Source: Streptomyces rochei (lineage in GTDB: Bacteria > Actinomycetota > Actinomycetes > Streptomycetales > Streptomycetaceae). From it: a stretch of DNA of 48,054 nt. Below are positions 25,016-33,145 of the stretch, piece after piece; position 1 is the stretch's first letter, and every line of letters begins with the position of its first letter. The notes under the pieces were generated by a model. That model searched no databases. It was given only the letters and a program-made list of their open reading frames with translations, and was not told the origin of the DNA. The translations under genes and the position numbers were made by a program. Location: NCBI GenBank assembly GCA_002155895.1, contig MUMD01000034.1:1-48054 (forward strand). The letters run 5' to 3'.

Positions 25016-26016
25016 CAGGTGGTTACCTCCGGAGGAGTCGTGGTCGTGGGGGTGGTGCCGTCCGGGCCGGTACCGTGCGGGCCCGGGCCGTGCGGGTCGG
25101 TGCCGAGCAGGTCCCAGGCCAGCAGCCCGGCGCCCAGACAGCCGGCGGTGTCCCCGAGCGCCGCGGGGACGATCCGGGGCAGCTTCTGGAAGGTGACGCG
25201 CCGCCGGACGGCGTCCCGCAGCGGTGAGAACAAGGTTTCCCCCGCCTCGGCCAGGCCGCCACCGATGATCAGGACGCGCGGGTCCAGCAGAGTGAGCGCG
25301 GTGACCAGTCCGTCGGCGAGCGCGTCCACGGCGTCCTGCCACACGGCGAGCGCCCGCGGGTCCCCCGAGTCGACGGCCTTCGCGCAGTCGGCGGCGTCCG
25401 CCTCCGGGTCGCCGCACGCCTCGGCCCACGCCTGGCTGACCGCCGACGCGGACGCGAACCGCTCCAGGCAGCCGCGCTGCCCGCAGGGGCACGGAAGGCC
25501 GCCGGGCCGTACGACGACGTGGCCGATCTCCCCGGCGAAGCCGTGGGCGCCCGACTCGACCCGGCCGTCGATGCCGATGGCGCCCGCGATGCCGGTGCCC
25601 AGCGGCACGAACAGGAACCGGTCGGCGCCCTTCCCGGCCCCGATCCGCCCCTCGGCGAGCCCGCCGGTGCGCACGTCGTGGCCGAGGGCGACCGGGACGG
25701 AGCCGAGCCGCTCGCCGAGCAGCGCCCGCAGGGGTACGTCGCGCCAGCCGAGGTTGGCCGCGTAGACGGCGGTGCCGTGCTCCTCGTCGACGATGCCGGG
25801 GACCGCCACGCCCGCGGCGCGGGCGGGCTCGCCGAACCGGTCGACGCCCAGGGCGCGCAGCTCGGCGGCGAAGTCCAGGATGCCCTCGACGACCGCGTCG
25901 GGCCCGCGGTCGCGGCCGGTGGCCCGGCGGGCCTGGTGCAGCAGCTCGCCCCCCGGCCCCGCCAGGGCGGCCTTCATCCCGGTGCCGCCCACATCGAGGG
26001 CGATGACATGTCTCAC
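25015..26016 (-). CDS. nagK: ROK-family N-acetylglucosamine kinase NagK
   Basis: 333 residues. ALDVGGTGMKAAL is the ATP-phosphate loop, and GEIGHVVVRPGGLPCPCGQRGCLE is the ROK signature with the CxCGxxGCxE zinc site complete. Together with nagA downstream this is the GlcNAc kinase-deacetylase pair described in S. coelicolor, where nagKA is under DasR control. The C-terminus is an unusual Thr/Pro/Gly-rich tail (DGTTPTTTTPPEV). The GTG start has no obvious Shine-Dalgarno, so a short or absent leader is possible; the dre-like box lies only ~28 bases upstream. Confidence 0.9.
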   Translation of the reverse strand: MRHVIALDVGGTGMKAALAGPGGELLHQARRATGRDRGPDAVVEGILDFAAELRALGVDRFGEPARAAGVAVPGIVDEEHGTAVYAANLGWRDVPLRALLGERLGSVPVALGHDVRTGGLAEGRIGAGKGADRFLFVPLGTGIAGAIGIDGRVESGAHGFAGEIGHVVVRPGGLPCPCGQRGCLERFASASAVSQAWAEACGDPEADAADCAKAVDSGDPRALAVWQDAVDALADGLVTALTLLDPRVLIIGGGLAEAGETLFSPLRDAVRRRVTFQKLPRIVPAALGDTAGCLGAGLLAWDLLGTDPHGPGPHGTGPDGTTPTTTTPPEVTT

Positions 26017-26043
26017 GGGGACAGTGTGGCCCGTCGACCCGGG

Positions 26044-26059
26044 AGAGGTCTAGTCCACT
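26044..26059. promoter_or_regulatory. dre-like DasR box 1 (nagK side)
   Basis: AGAGGTCTAGTCCACT matches the DasR responsive element ACTGGTCTAGACCAGT at 12 of 16 positions, counted by eye. On the reverse strand it reads AGTGGACTAGACCTCT. It lies 28-43 bases before the nagK start, where a repressor would block the promoter. Confidence 0.7.
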
Positions 26060-26061
26060 GA

Positions 26062-26077
26062 CGTGGTGTAGACCTTA
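26062..26077. promoter_or_regulatory. dre-like DasR box 2 (lipoprotein side)
   Basis: CGTGGTGTAGACCTTA keeps the dre core TGGTnTAGACC but only 10 of 16 consensus positions overall. Its centre is 18 bases from the centre of box 1, nearly two helical turns, so two DasR dimers might bind side by side. Confidence 0.45.
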
Positions 26078-26179
26078 ATCCGGTAACCGGACAAGCGCAC
26101 AAGCGCGATTCCGCGAACGAGTGAAAAGCAGCGGCGAGCAGTGCACGACGTGGGTCGTCGGCAGGGTTGGGGAATCAGG

Positions 26180-27445
26180 GTGCAGCGGCGTAGAACAGGA
26201 ACGATCGCGGTGGTGTCCGCACTGGGCATGACGGCGGTCCTCGGCGGCTGCGGGCTCACCGGCGATTCCGGCGAGGTGACGCTGAAACTGGTCGCCGCGG
26301 ACTACGGCGACAGCAAGGCCAACTCCTCCCAGGGGTACTGGGACGAACTGGCCAAGGCGTACGAGGCCAAGAACCCCGACGTGAACGTCGACGTCACGGT
26401 TTACTCCTGGAACGACGTGGACCAGAAGGTCCGCGAGATGGTCGAGGCCGGCGACGCGCCCGACCTGGCCCAGATCGGCGCCTACTCCGACTACGCGGAC
26501 CAGGGCCTGCTCTACCGGGCCGACGACGTGCTCTCCATCCCGGTCCAGGCGAACTTCGTCTCCCAGCTGTCCACGGCCGGCCAGGTCAACGGCGCCCAGT
26601 ACGGCCTGCCCTTCGCGGCCTCCACGCGGGTGCTCTTCTACAACAAGACCCTCTTCGACAAGGCCGGCATCACCCCGCCCAAGAGCTGGGACGACCTCGC
26701 CGACGCCGCCGAGGCGCTGGAGGCGGAGGGCGTGAAGTACCCGTACGCGCTGCCGCTGGGCCCCGAGGAGGCGCCGGCCGAGACCATGCAGTGGATGCTG
26801 AGCGGCGGGGGCGGCTACACCGACGACGTCGGCACCTACTCCATCGACTCCCCGCAGAACGTCACCACCTTCACCTGGCTGCGGGACGAACTGGTCGCCA
26901 AGGGCCTGACCGGCCCCGTCGCCCCCGGCAAGCTCGACCGCGCCGACGCCTTCGCCGCCTTCGCGAACGGCGAGGTCGGCATGCTCAACGGGCACCCCAC
27001 GCTGATGAAGGCGGCGTCCGACAAGGGCGTGAAGTACGGCATGGTGACGACCCCCGGCGTCGAGGGCGCGAGCAGGAACACCCTCGGGGTCACCGACTGG
27101 ATGACGGCCTTCAAGAAGAACGGCCACCAGGAGGAGATCGGCGACTTCCTCGACTTCGTCTACAACGACGAGAACGTCCTCGACTTCTCCCGCCGCTACG
27201 ACCTGCTGCCGGTGACCACCTCCGCCTCCCAGACCATGAGCACGGCCAAGGAGGACCAGGACCTCAAGCCCTTCCTGGACGAGCTGCTGCTCTCCGAGCT
27301 GTACCCGGTCGGCAAGACATCCTGGGCCGCGGTCAGCGCGGACATCAAGAAGCGCATCGGCCAGGCCGTCGCCCCCGGCGCCAGCCCCAAGGAGGTCCTC
27401 GGCCAGATCCAGGCCACGGCGATGCGGGCGGGCAGCGCGGAGTAG
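26180..27445 (+). CDS. ABC sugar-binding lipoprotein (family 1 solute-binding protein), orphan
   Basis: 421 residues from GTG 26180 (VQRRRTG), preferred over 26141 because GGGGA lies before it and the signal peptide then has normal length. The lipobox LGGC ends the signal. The mature protein has the family-1 pattern: VREMVEAGDAPDLAQIGAYS, YGLPFAASTRVLFYNKTLFD, FANGEVGMLNGH. It should deliver a sugar to an ABC permease, but no permease or ATPase gene follows. It is divergent from nagK and shares its dre region, so an aminosugar ligand is a reasonable guess. MsiK-served permeases elsewhere could be partners. Confidence 0.85.
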   Translation: MQRRRTGTIAVVSALGMTAVLGGCGLTGDSGEVTLKLVAADYGDSKANSSQGYWDELAKAYEAKNPDVNVDVTVYSWNDVDQKVREMVEAGDAPDLAQIGAYSDYADQGLLYRADDVLSIPVQANFVSQLSTAGQVNGAQYGLPFAASTRVLFYNKTLFDKAGITPPKSWDDLADAAEALEAEGVKYPYALPLGPEEAPAETMQWMLSGGGGYTDDVGTYSIDSPQNVTTFTWLRDELVAKGLTGPVAPGKLDRADAFAAFANGEVGMLNGHPTLMKAASDKGVKYGMVTTPGVEGASRNTLGVTDWMTAFKKNGHQEEIGDFLDFVYNDENVLDFSRRYDLLPVTTSASQTMSTAKEDQDLKPFLDELLLSELYPVGKTSWAAVSADIKKRIGQAVAPGASPKEVLGQIQATAMRAGSAE

Positions 27446-27480
27446 GGCCGGTGTCGGCGGCGGGCGTTACGGTGCCGTAC

Positions 27481-27705
27481 ATGGAGCTGGGACGCAGGGA
27501 ACTGGACATCCTCGCGCTGGAACGCCGGAGCTTCTCCGGCCCCGGCGCGAAGGAGCGGACGATCCGCGAGGAGCTGGGCCTGGCCCCCGTCCGCTACTAC
27601 CAGCTCCTCAACGCCCTCCTGGACGACCCCCGCGCCCTGGCCGCCGACCCGGTGACCGTGAACCGGCTGCGCCGGGTGCGGGAGTCGCGCCGCTCGGAGC
27701 GGTGA
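27481..27705 (+). CDS. DUF3263 family small protein
   Basis: 74 residues from ATG 27481 (MELGRRELDILALERRSF). A GTG at 27451 with GGAG seven bases upstream is a real alternative, adding ten residues. The pattern LALERRSFSGPGAKERTIRE then VRYYQLLNALLDDPRA is the actinobacterial DUF3263 domain, a small helix-turn-helix-like fold of unproved function. It follows the binding protein by only a few bases, so it is probably co-transcribed. It lies ~100 bases before otsB. Confidence 0.75.
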   Translation: MELGRRELDILALERRSFSGPGAKERTIREELGLAPVRYYQLLNALLDDPRALAADPVTVNRLRRVRESRRSER

Positions 27706-27809
27706 GGGCGGCGCGCGCGGTGGCGGTGCCGAGGCGGCGGTGACGAGGCCGTGGTGAGGAGGTCGCGGTGATGAGGTTCCCTTCCGCCGGAGCGGGATAG
27801 GTTCGCCGT

Positions 27810-28679
27810 ATGGGCAGCCACCAGGAAACCATCCGTGACGACTCCCCGGACCACCTGCCGACCCCCGCGACGGCGGCCGGACGCCAAGGGCTCGACGCCC
27901 TGCTCGCCGACCCCGGCCGCGCGGTGGTCGCCCTCGACTTCGACGGCACGCTGGCCCCCATCGTCGCCGACCCCGACCGGGCCCGCGCCCACCCGGACGC
28001 CGTACCGGCCCTCGCGGCCCTCGCCCCGAAGGTCGCCGCCGTCACGGTGATCACCGGCCGGCCGGCCGAGGTCGCCGTCCGCAACGGAGGCTTCGCGGAC
28101 GTCCCCGGCCTCGACCACCTCGTCGTCCTCGGCCACTACGGCGCCGAACGCTGGGACGCCGCGACCGGCGTCCTCACCACCCCCGACCCGCACCCCGGGG
28201 TCGCCGTCGTCCGTGCCGAGCTGCCCGGCCTCCTGGAGCGGTCCGGCGCGGGAGAGGGCGTCCGGACCGAGGACAAGGGCCACGCGGTCGCCGTCCACAC
28301 CCGTCGCGCCCCCGACCCCCGGGCCGCCTTCGACGCCCTGCGCGCCCCGCTGACCGACCTGGCCGCCCGCAGCGGCCTGATCGTCGAACCCGGCCGCATG
28401 GTCCTGGAACTGCGCCCGCCCGGCATGGACAAGGGCGCCGCCCTCCGGGACCACGTCCGCGAACTGGGCGCGGGCGCCGTCCTCTACGCCGGCGACGACC
28501 TCGGCGACCTCCCCGCCTTCGGCGCCGTCGACACCCTCCGCGCCGAGGGCACCCCCGGCCTCCTGGTCTGCAGCGGCAGCGACGAGGTCCCGGACCTGCG
28601 CGAACGCGCCGACGTGGTGGTCGACGGCCCGGAGGGAGTGGTGCGCCTCCTGCGCGCCCTGGCGGCCCGCCTCACGTAA
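27810..28679 (+). CDS. otsB: Trehalose-6-phosphate phosphatase OtsB
   Basis: 289 residues, HAD superfamily. The catalytic motif ALDFDGTLAPI places the nucleophile at D43 and the acid/base at D45. VITGRP is motif II, and LYAGDDLGDLPAF near the C-terminus is the Mg-binding motif IV typical of T6P phosphatases. It dephosphorylates trehalose-6-phosphate made by OtsA. Unusually, otsA is not in an operon with it but convergent, separated by a terminator. Trehalose is a major spore storage sugar and osmoprotectant in Streptomyces. Confidence 0.9.
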   Translation: MGSHQETIRDDSPDHLPTPATAAGRQGLDALLADPGRAVVALDFDGTLAPIVADPDRARAHPDAVPALAALAPKVAAVTVITGRPAEVAVRNGGFADVPGLDHLVVLGHYGAERWDAATGVLTTPDPHPGVAVVRAELPGLLERSGAGEGVRTEDKGHAVAVHTRRAPDPRAAFDALRAPLTDLAARSGLIVEPGRMVLELRPPGMDKGAALRDHVRELGAGAVLYAGDDLGDLPAFGAVDTLRAEGTPGLLVCSGSDEVPDLRERADVVVDGPEGVVRLLRALAARLT

Positions 28680-28724
28680 GCCGCCTCCTGCGGCCTGCGG
28701 CCCGGGGGAGGCACGCGTGGGCAC

Positions 28725-28756
28725 GGGCCGCACCCCCGTGACGCGGGGTGCGGCCC
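28725..28756. terminator. Bidirectional terminator between otsB and otsA
   Basis: GGGCCGCACCCC (28725-28736) pairs perfectly with GGGGTGCGGCCC (28745-28756) around an eight-base loop. It is centred between convergent stops. Confidence 0.8.
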
Positions 28757-28762
28757 CCTCGC

Positions 28763-30166
28763 TCAGTCCCGCAACGCCCTCAGCTGCTCGAGGAACCACT
28801 GCCCCGGCGGCAGGGCGGTCCCCGCCGCGGCCAGCCGCTTCGACCGCTCGGCCCGCTCCCCGGCCCCCACCGACAACGCCTCGTGCAGAGCCTCCGCCGT
28901 CCCGGAGACGTCGTACGGATTCACCACCACCGAGTCCTCGCCCAGCTCCTCGTACGCGCCCGCCTCCCGCGACAGCACCAGCACGCACCCCTCGTCGGAG
29001 ACGACCGGCACCTCCTTCGCGACGAGGTTCATCCCGTCCCGGACGGGGTTGACCAGCGCCACGTCCGCCAGCCGGTACGCCGCGAGCGACCGCGCGAAGT
29101 CGTCCTTCACGTGCAGCACGACCGGGGTCCACCCCGCCGTACCGAACTCCTCGTTGATCGACTCCGCCACCCGCTGCACCTCGGCGGTGTAGTCCCGGTA
29201 CACGGCGAGGTCCTGCCGCGACGGGTAGGCGAACGCGACGTGCACGACCCGCTCCCGCCACTCCGGCCGCCCCGCCAGCAGCTCCCGGTAGGCCAGCAGC
29301 CCGCGCACGATGTTCTTGGACAGCTCGGTCCGGTCCACCCGCACGATGGTGCGGCGCGCCCCGCCCTCGGGCGCCGTGCCGATCTCCTCGCGCAGCGCGG
29401 CCATCCGCTCGTCCACGTCGGCCCGGTGCGACCGCTCCCGCAGGAAGTCCGCGTCGGCTCCCAGCCCGTGCACCCCGATCCGGGTGTCGCCGACCCCGCC
29501 CACCAGCGCGTCGCAGCACGCGGTGAACGCGTCCGCCCAGCGCCGGGTGAGGAACCCCAGCCGGTCCGCGCCCAGCATCCCCCGCAGCACCTGCTCGGCG
29601 ATGTCGTCGGGCAGCAGCCGGAAGTAGTCGACCGGCGCCCAGGGCGTGTGCGAGAAGTGGCCGATCCGCAGGTCCGGCCGCAGCTCGCGGAGCATCCCCG
29701 GCACCAGCGTCAGGTGGTAGTCCTGCACGATCGCGACCGCGCCCTCGGCGGCCTCCTCGGCCAGCGCCTCGGCGAAGGCCCGGTTGTACTTCTCGTAGGA
29801 GGCCCACTGCAGCCGGAACTCCGCGTCGAAGACCGGCTCCAGCGGCGTCTGGTACAGCATGTGGTGCACGAACCACAGCACCGAGTTCGCGATCCCGTTG
29901 TACGCGTCCGCGTGCACGTCGGCCGGTACGTCCAGCATCCGCACGCCGTCCTCGCCGACCCCGCGCCGCACCGCCTCGCGGTCGCCGTCCCCCAGCGCGG
30001 AGCACACCCACAGCGCCCCCGCGTCCGGCCCGATGGCCGACAGTCCGGAGACCAGCCCGCCCCCGCCCCGTTTGGCGTCGAGCGAACCGTCCTCCCGCAC
30101 CTCGTACGAGACAGGCCCCCGATTGGAGGCGACCAGCACCTGAGCAGCACCGAAGCTTGCAGCCAT
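28763..30166 (-). CDS. otsA: Trehalose-6-phosphate synthase OtsA (GT20)
   Basis: 467 residues from ATG 30166 (GAGG eight bases before); a TTG three codons earlier is less likely. GT20 landmarks: VLVASNRGPV at the N-terminus, the glycine loop KRGGGGLVSGL, VQDYHLTLVPGML, HTPWAPVDYFRLLP, DRTELSKNI (the nucleotide-binding Arg/Lys region), and NPVRDGMNLVAKE with the donor-binding Asp. It joins a nucleotide-activated glucose to glucose-6-phosphate. Pseudo-glycosyltransferase relatives (VldE type) belong to the same fold, but there are no cyclitol genes here. Convergent with otsB and downstream of the glucosyl-3-phosphoglycerate synthase gene, same strand. Confidence 0.9.
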   Translation of the reverse strand: MAASFGAAQVLVASNRGPVSYEVREDGSLDAKRGGGGLVSGLSAIGPDAGALWVCSALGDGDREAVRRGVGEDGVRMLDVPADVHADAYNGIANSVLWFVHHMLYQTPLEPVFDAEFRLQWASYEKYNRAFAEALAEEAAEGAVAIVQDYHLTLVPGMLRELRPDLRIGHFSHTPWAPVDYFRLLPDDIAEQVLRGMLGADRLGFLTRRWADAFTACCDALVGGVGDTRIGVHGLGADADFLRERSHRADVDERMAALREEIGTAPEGGARRTIVRVDRTELSKNIVRGLLAYRELLAGRPEWRERVVHVAFAYPSRQDLAVYRDYTAEVQRVAESINEEFGTAGWTPVVLHVKDDFARSLAAYRLADVALVNPVRDGMNLVAKEVPVVSDEGCVLVLSREAGAYEELGEDSVVVNPYDVSGTAEALHEALSVGAGERAERSKRLAAAGTALPPGQWFLEQLRALRD

Positions 30167-30282
30167 ACGCCTCAACCTAGCCCGGCCCCGAAAACCTCAA
30201 ACGTGCCCACCGACCACTTCGGCGCCGATTCGGTCACACCCGGCGCCGGCCGGACGGCGTCGTCGGTCGAGGTGTCCCGGCG

Positions 30283-31233
30283 TCACGCGACCCGTCGGGT
30301 CGCGTACTCCGCGATCTGGATCATCGGAGGGCGTTCCTCCGTGTCCACGGAGTAGGTGCGCGGCTCGAAGCCCTCGGCGCCGCGTTCGAACTGGGTGAGG
30401 GTGGGGCGGACCAGGTGGCCGCGGGCCAGTCGGAGCTGGGCGGTGCGGTAGATGGCGGCGGACATGCGGCCCAGTGCCTGGCCGTCCTGGTGCCGGTGTC
30501 TGCGGACGCCGACGTCGACCTGGGCGAGGGCGTCCAGGCCCACCAGGTGCAGGGCGTCGACCAGCATCCCCAGCTCGACGCCGTAGCCGACGGGGAAGGG
30601 GAGCCGTTCGAGCAGGGAACGGCGGGCCGCGTACTCGCCGCCGAGCGGCTGGACGAAGCCGGCCAGCCGAGGCCAGTGCATGTTGAGCAGCGGGCGGGCC
30701 ATCAGCTCCGTGACCCGGCCGCCCTGACCGGGGGCCGCGCCGAGCGGACGGTCGTACATGGCCTTGACCAGGTGCACGTCCGGGTCGGTGAGGAGCGGGC
30801 CCACGATGCCGGAGACGAAGTCGGCGCGGAACTCGCGCAGGTCGGCGTCGACGAAGCAGACGATGTCGCCGCCGGTGACCAGCAGCGAGCGCCACAGCAC
30901 CTCGCCCTTGCCCGGTACCGCGGGGACGCGCGGCAGGATCGCGTCCCGGTGCACGACCCGGGCGCCGGCCGCCGCGGCCACCGCCGACGTGCGGTCCCGC
31001 GAGCCGGAGTCCACCACCAGCAGTTCGTCGACGAGCGCGACCCGCTCCATCAGCTCCCGGCGGATCACCGAGACGATCTCGCCGACGGTCTCCTCCTCGT
31101 CGAGGGCGGGCAGCACCACGCTGACCGTCTGGCCGCCGGCCTGCTTGGCGGCCAGGAGCTGCTGGAGGGGCCGGTCCGTCACGGACCAGGAGCGTGCGGC
31201 CAGCCAGCGCTCGACTTCATCCAGCACGGTCAA
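30283..31233 (-). CDS. gpgS: Glucosyl-3-phosphoglycerate synthase
   Basis: 316 residues, GT-A fold of family GT81. VSVVLPALDEEETVGEIV is the nucleotide-sugar-binding start, LLVVDSGSRDRTS the next strand, VCFVDADLREF the metal-binding DxD-type motif, and GYGVELGMLVD the acceptor region. It transfers glucose to 3-phosphoglycerate, the first step to glucosylglycerate and, in mycobacteria, methylglucose lipopolysaccharides. No phosphatase partner (GpgP) is adjacent. It starts at TTG 31233, with GGGAG upstream. Together with otsA/otsB it forms a compatible-solute neighbourhood. Confidence 0.85.
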   Translation of the reverse strand: MTVLDEVERWLAARSWSVTDRPLQQLLAAKQAGGQTVSVVLPALDEEETVGEIVSVIRRELMERVALVDELLVVDSGSRDRTSAVAAAAGARVVHRDAILPRVPAVPGKGEVLWRSLLVTGGDIVCFVDADLREFRADFVSGIVGPLLTDPDVHLVKAMYDRPLGAAPGQGGRVTELMARPLLNMHWPRLAGFVQPLGGEYAARRSLLERLPFPVGYGVELGMLVDALHLVGLDALAQVDVGVRRHRHQDGQALGRMSAAIYRTAQLRLARGHLVRPTLTQFERGAEGFEPRTYSVDTEERPPMIQIAEYATRRVA

Positions 31234-31376
31234 AGGCTCCCTCTGTGATCCATCTCGCGGTTCGGACGACTATCTCAACAGTCATGGCCGTCGGTTACAG
31301 TCTTGAACAACGCGGGTGACCATCGCATGCCGGGGTCGCCGCGTGACCTGCGACCAACAGATCAACAACTGAACAC

Positions 31377-31510
31377 CGCTCATCCAGAGGGGCAGAGGGA
31401 TACGGCCCGATGAAGCCCCGGCAACCCTCCAGTCGGTTCTTGTCACACGGACGTGGCGAGGCTCCCGGCTAGGGAAGGTGCCAAATCCGTCTCACGGCGA
31501 GATGCGTCGT
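31377..31510 (+). ncRNA. SAM-I (S-box) riboswitch upstream of threonine synthase-like gene
   Basis: The aptamer core is easily read: CATCCAGAGGGGCAGAGGGA, then CGGCCCGATGAAGCCCCGG and CAACC, the P3/P4 arms, GGAAGGTGCCAAATCC, and the closing GGCGAGATG that pairs with CATC at the 5' end as P1. This is the S-box consensus. The region 31234-31376 before it would hold the promoter; I could not assign hexamers. It sits 33 bases before the start codon of the gene it should control. Confidence 0.93.
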
Positions 31511-31542
31511 GAGGAAGATGAGGAGAAAGGGCCTCGCCTCAC
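31509..31542 (+). promoter_or_regulatory. Putative riboswitch expression platform hiding the ribosome site
   Basis: GTGAGG (31509-31514) can pair with CCTCAC (31537-31542), directly before the ATG, placing the GAGGAG Shine-Dalgarno (31519-31525) in the enclosed loop region. No intrinsic terminator with a U-tract follows the aptamer, so control at translation start is the likelier mode. Inference from base pairing only. Confidence 0.5.
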
Positions 31543-32856
31543 ATGGCTGTGCAGACTGTCGAAAGCACCACCGACACCACCGCTCCCACCCCCTCCGCCG
31601 CCTCCCCGGTCGACCTCGGTCCCGCCGCGGCGCTCTCCTGCCGCGAATGCGGTCACCGCGTGCCGCTCGGCCCGGTCTTCGCCTGCGAGGAGTGTTTCGG
31701 CCCGCTGGAGATCGCCTACGACTTCTCCTCGTACGACGCCGAGGAGCTGCGGAAGCGGATCGAGGCGGGCCCCGCGAACATCTGGCGCTACGCGCCGCTG
31801 CTGCCCGTCCCCGCCGACGTGGCGACCAAGCCGAACATCAACCCGGGCTGGACCAAGCTGGTCAAGGCCGACAACCTCGCCCGCGAGCTGGGTGTCGAGG
31901 CCGGCAAGCTCTTCGTCAAGGACGACTCCGGCAACCCGACGCACTCCTTCAAGGACCGCGTCGTCGCCCAGGCCCTGGAGGCCGCCCGCGCCTTCGGCTT
32001 CACCACCCTCTCCTGCTCCTCCACCGGCAACCTGGCCGGCGCCGTCGGCGCCGCCGCCGCCCGCGCCGGCTTCCGCTCCTGCGTGTTCATCCCGCACGAC
32101 CTGGAGCAGGGCAAGGTCGTCATGGCCGCCGTCTACGGCGGTGAGCTGGTCGGCATCGAGGGCAACTACGACGACGTGAACCGCTTCTGCTCCGAGCTGA
32201 TCGGCGACCCGGCCGGCGAGGGCTGGGGCTTCGTCAACGTCAACCTGCGGCCGTACTACGCGGAGGGCTCCAAGACCCTCGCCTACGAGATCTGCGAGCA
32301 GCTCGGCTGGAAGCTGCCCGACCAGATCGTCGTCCCGATCGCGTCCGGCTCCCAGCTCACGAAGATCGACAAGGGTCTGCAGGAGCTGATCAAGCTCGGG
32401 CTGGTCGAGGACAAGCCGTACAAGATCTTCGGCGCCCAGGCCGAGGGCTGCTCGCCGGTGTCCACCGCGTACAAGGCCGGGCACGACGTCGTACGCCCGC
32501 AGAAGCCGGACACCATCGCCAAGTCGCTGGCGATCGGCAACCCGGCGGACGGGCCGTACGTCCTCGACATCGCGCGCCGCACGGGCGGTGCGGTGGAGGA
32601 CGTGACCGACGAGCAGGTCGTCGACGCCATCAAGCTGCTCGCCCGCACCGAGGGCATCTTCGCGGAGACCGCCGGCGGCGTGACGGTGGGCGTGACCAGG
32701 AAGCTGGTCGAGAGCGGCCTGCTCGACCCGTCGAAGACGACCGTCGTCCTCAACACCGGCGACGGCCTCAAGACCCTCGACGCGGTGGCCGGCACCGGCC
32801 TCACCGCCACCATCCGACCCAACCTGGACTCCTTCCGAGAGGCTGGCCTCGCATGA
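31543..32856 (+). CDS. thrC: Threonine synthase-like PLP enzyme (thrC) under SAM riboswitch
   Basis: 437 residues. The N-terminal zinc-ribbon-like CxxC pairs (CRECGHRV, CEECFGPL) are followed by a fold-type II PLP domain with the Schiff-base lysine in THSFKDRVV and the phosphate loop CSSTGNLAGAV. These are typical of threonine synthase, which turns O-phosphohomoserine into threonine. Two context features do not fit plain threonine synthesis: a SAM-I riboswitch in the leader, which normally controls methionine or sulfur genes, and a four-base overlap with a CysO-like sulfur-carrier gene. Homocysteine formation from O-phosphohomoserine and a protein thiocarboxylate is an alternative (see findings). 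Confidence 0.86.
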   Translation: MAVQTVESTTDTTAPTPSAASPVDLGPAAALSCRECGHRVPLGPVFACEECFGPLEIAYDFSSYDAEELRKRIEAGPANIWRYAPLLPVPADVATKPNINPGWTKLVKADNLARELGVEAGKLFVKDDSGNPTHSFKDRVVAQALEAARAFGFTTLSCSSTGNLAGAVGAAAARAGFRSCVFIPHDLEQGKVVMAAVYGGELVGIEGNYDDVNRFCSELIGDPAGEGWGFVNVNLRPYYAEGSKTLAYEICEQLGWKLPDQIVVPIASGSQLTKIDKGLQELIKLGLVEDKPYKIFGAQAEGCSPVSTAYKAGHDVVRPQKPDTIAKSLAIGNPADGPYVLDIARRTGGAVEDVTDEQVVDAIKLLARTEGIFAETAGGVTVGVTRKLVESGLLDPSKTTVVLNTGDGLKTLDAVAGTGLTATIRPNLDSFREAGLA

Positions 32857-33128
32857 GCGTGACCGTTCGTATCCCGACCATCCTGCGCACCTACACGGGC
32901 GGGCAGGCCGAGGTCAGCGCCGACGGCGCCAACCTCGGCGAGGTCATCGCCGACCTGGAGAAGAACCACACCGGCATCGCCGCCCGCGTCCTGGACGACC
33001 AGGGCAAGCTGCGCCGCTTCGTCAACGTCTACGTCAACGACGACGACGTCCGCTTCGAGCAGGGCCTGGAGACCGCGACGCCGGACGGCGCGGGCGTCTC
33101 CATCATCCCGGCGGTCGCCGGCGGCTGA
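32853..33128 (+). CDS. MoaD/ThiS-type sulfur-carrier protein, CysO-like
   Basis: 91 residues ending in the diglycine AVAGG required for thiocarboxylate formation. MSVTVRIPTILRTYTGGQ and RFVNVYVNDDDVRFEQGL closely follow what I remember of mycobacterial CysO, the sulfur donor for cysteine synthase CysM. Here neither cysM nor the releasing protease mec is adjacent. Instead the ATG overlaps the last codons of the thrC-like gene (ATGA), implying coupled, roughly equal expression with that enzyme. The carrier would need an E1-like MoeB/MoeZ activator encoded elsewhere. A hairpin terminator follows at 33146. Confidence 0.88.
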   Translation: MSVTVRIPTILRTYTGGQAEVSADGANLGEVIADLEKNHTGIAARVLDDQGKLRRFVNVYVNDDDVRFEQGLETATPDGAGVSIIPAVAGG

Positions 33129-33145
33129 CACGCCTCGTAGTACCC

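Larger units (their letters stand above)
26017..26179. promoter_or_regulatory. Divergent nagK / binding-protein promoter region
   Basis: 163 bases between the GTG of nagK and the GTG of the lipoprotein gene. It holds both dre-like boxes near its left end and is less GC-rich than its surroundings around 26070-26120. GGGGA precedes the rightward gene. Promoter hexamers could not be assigned. Confidence 0.5.
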
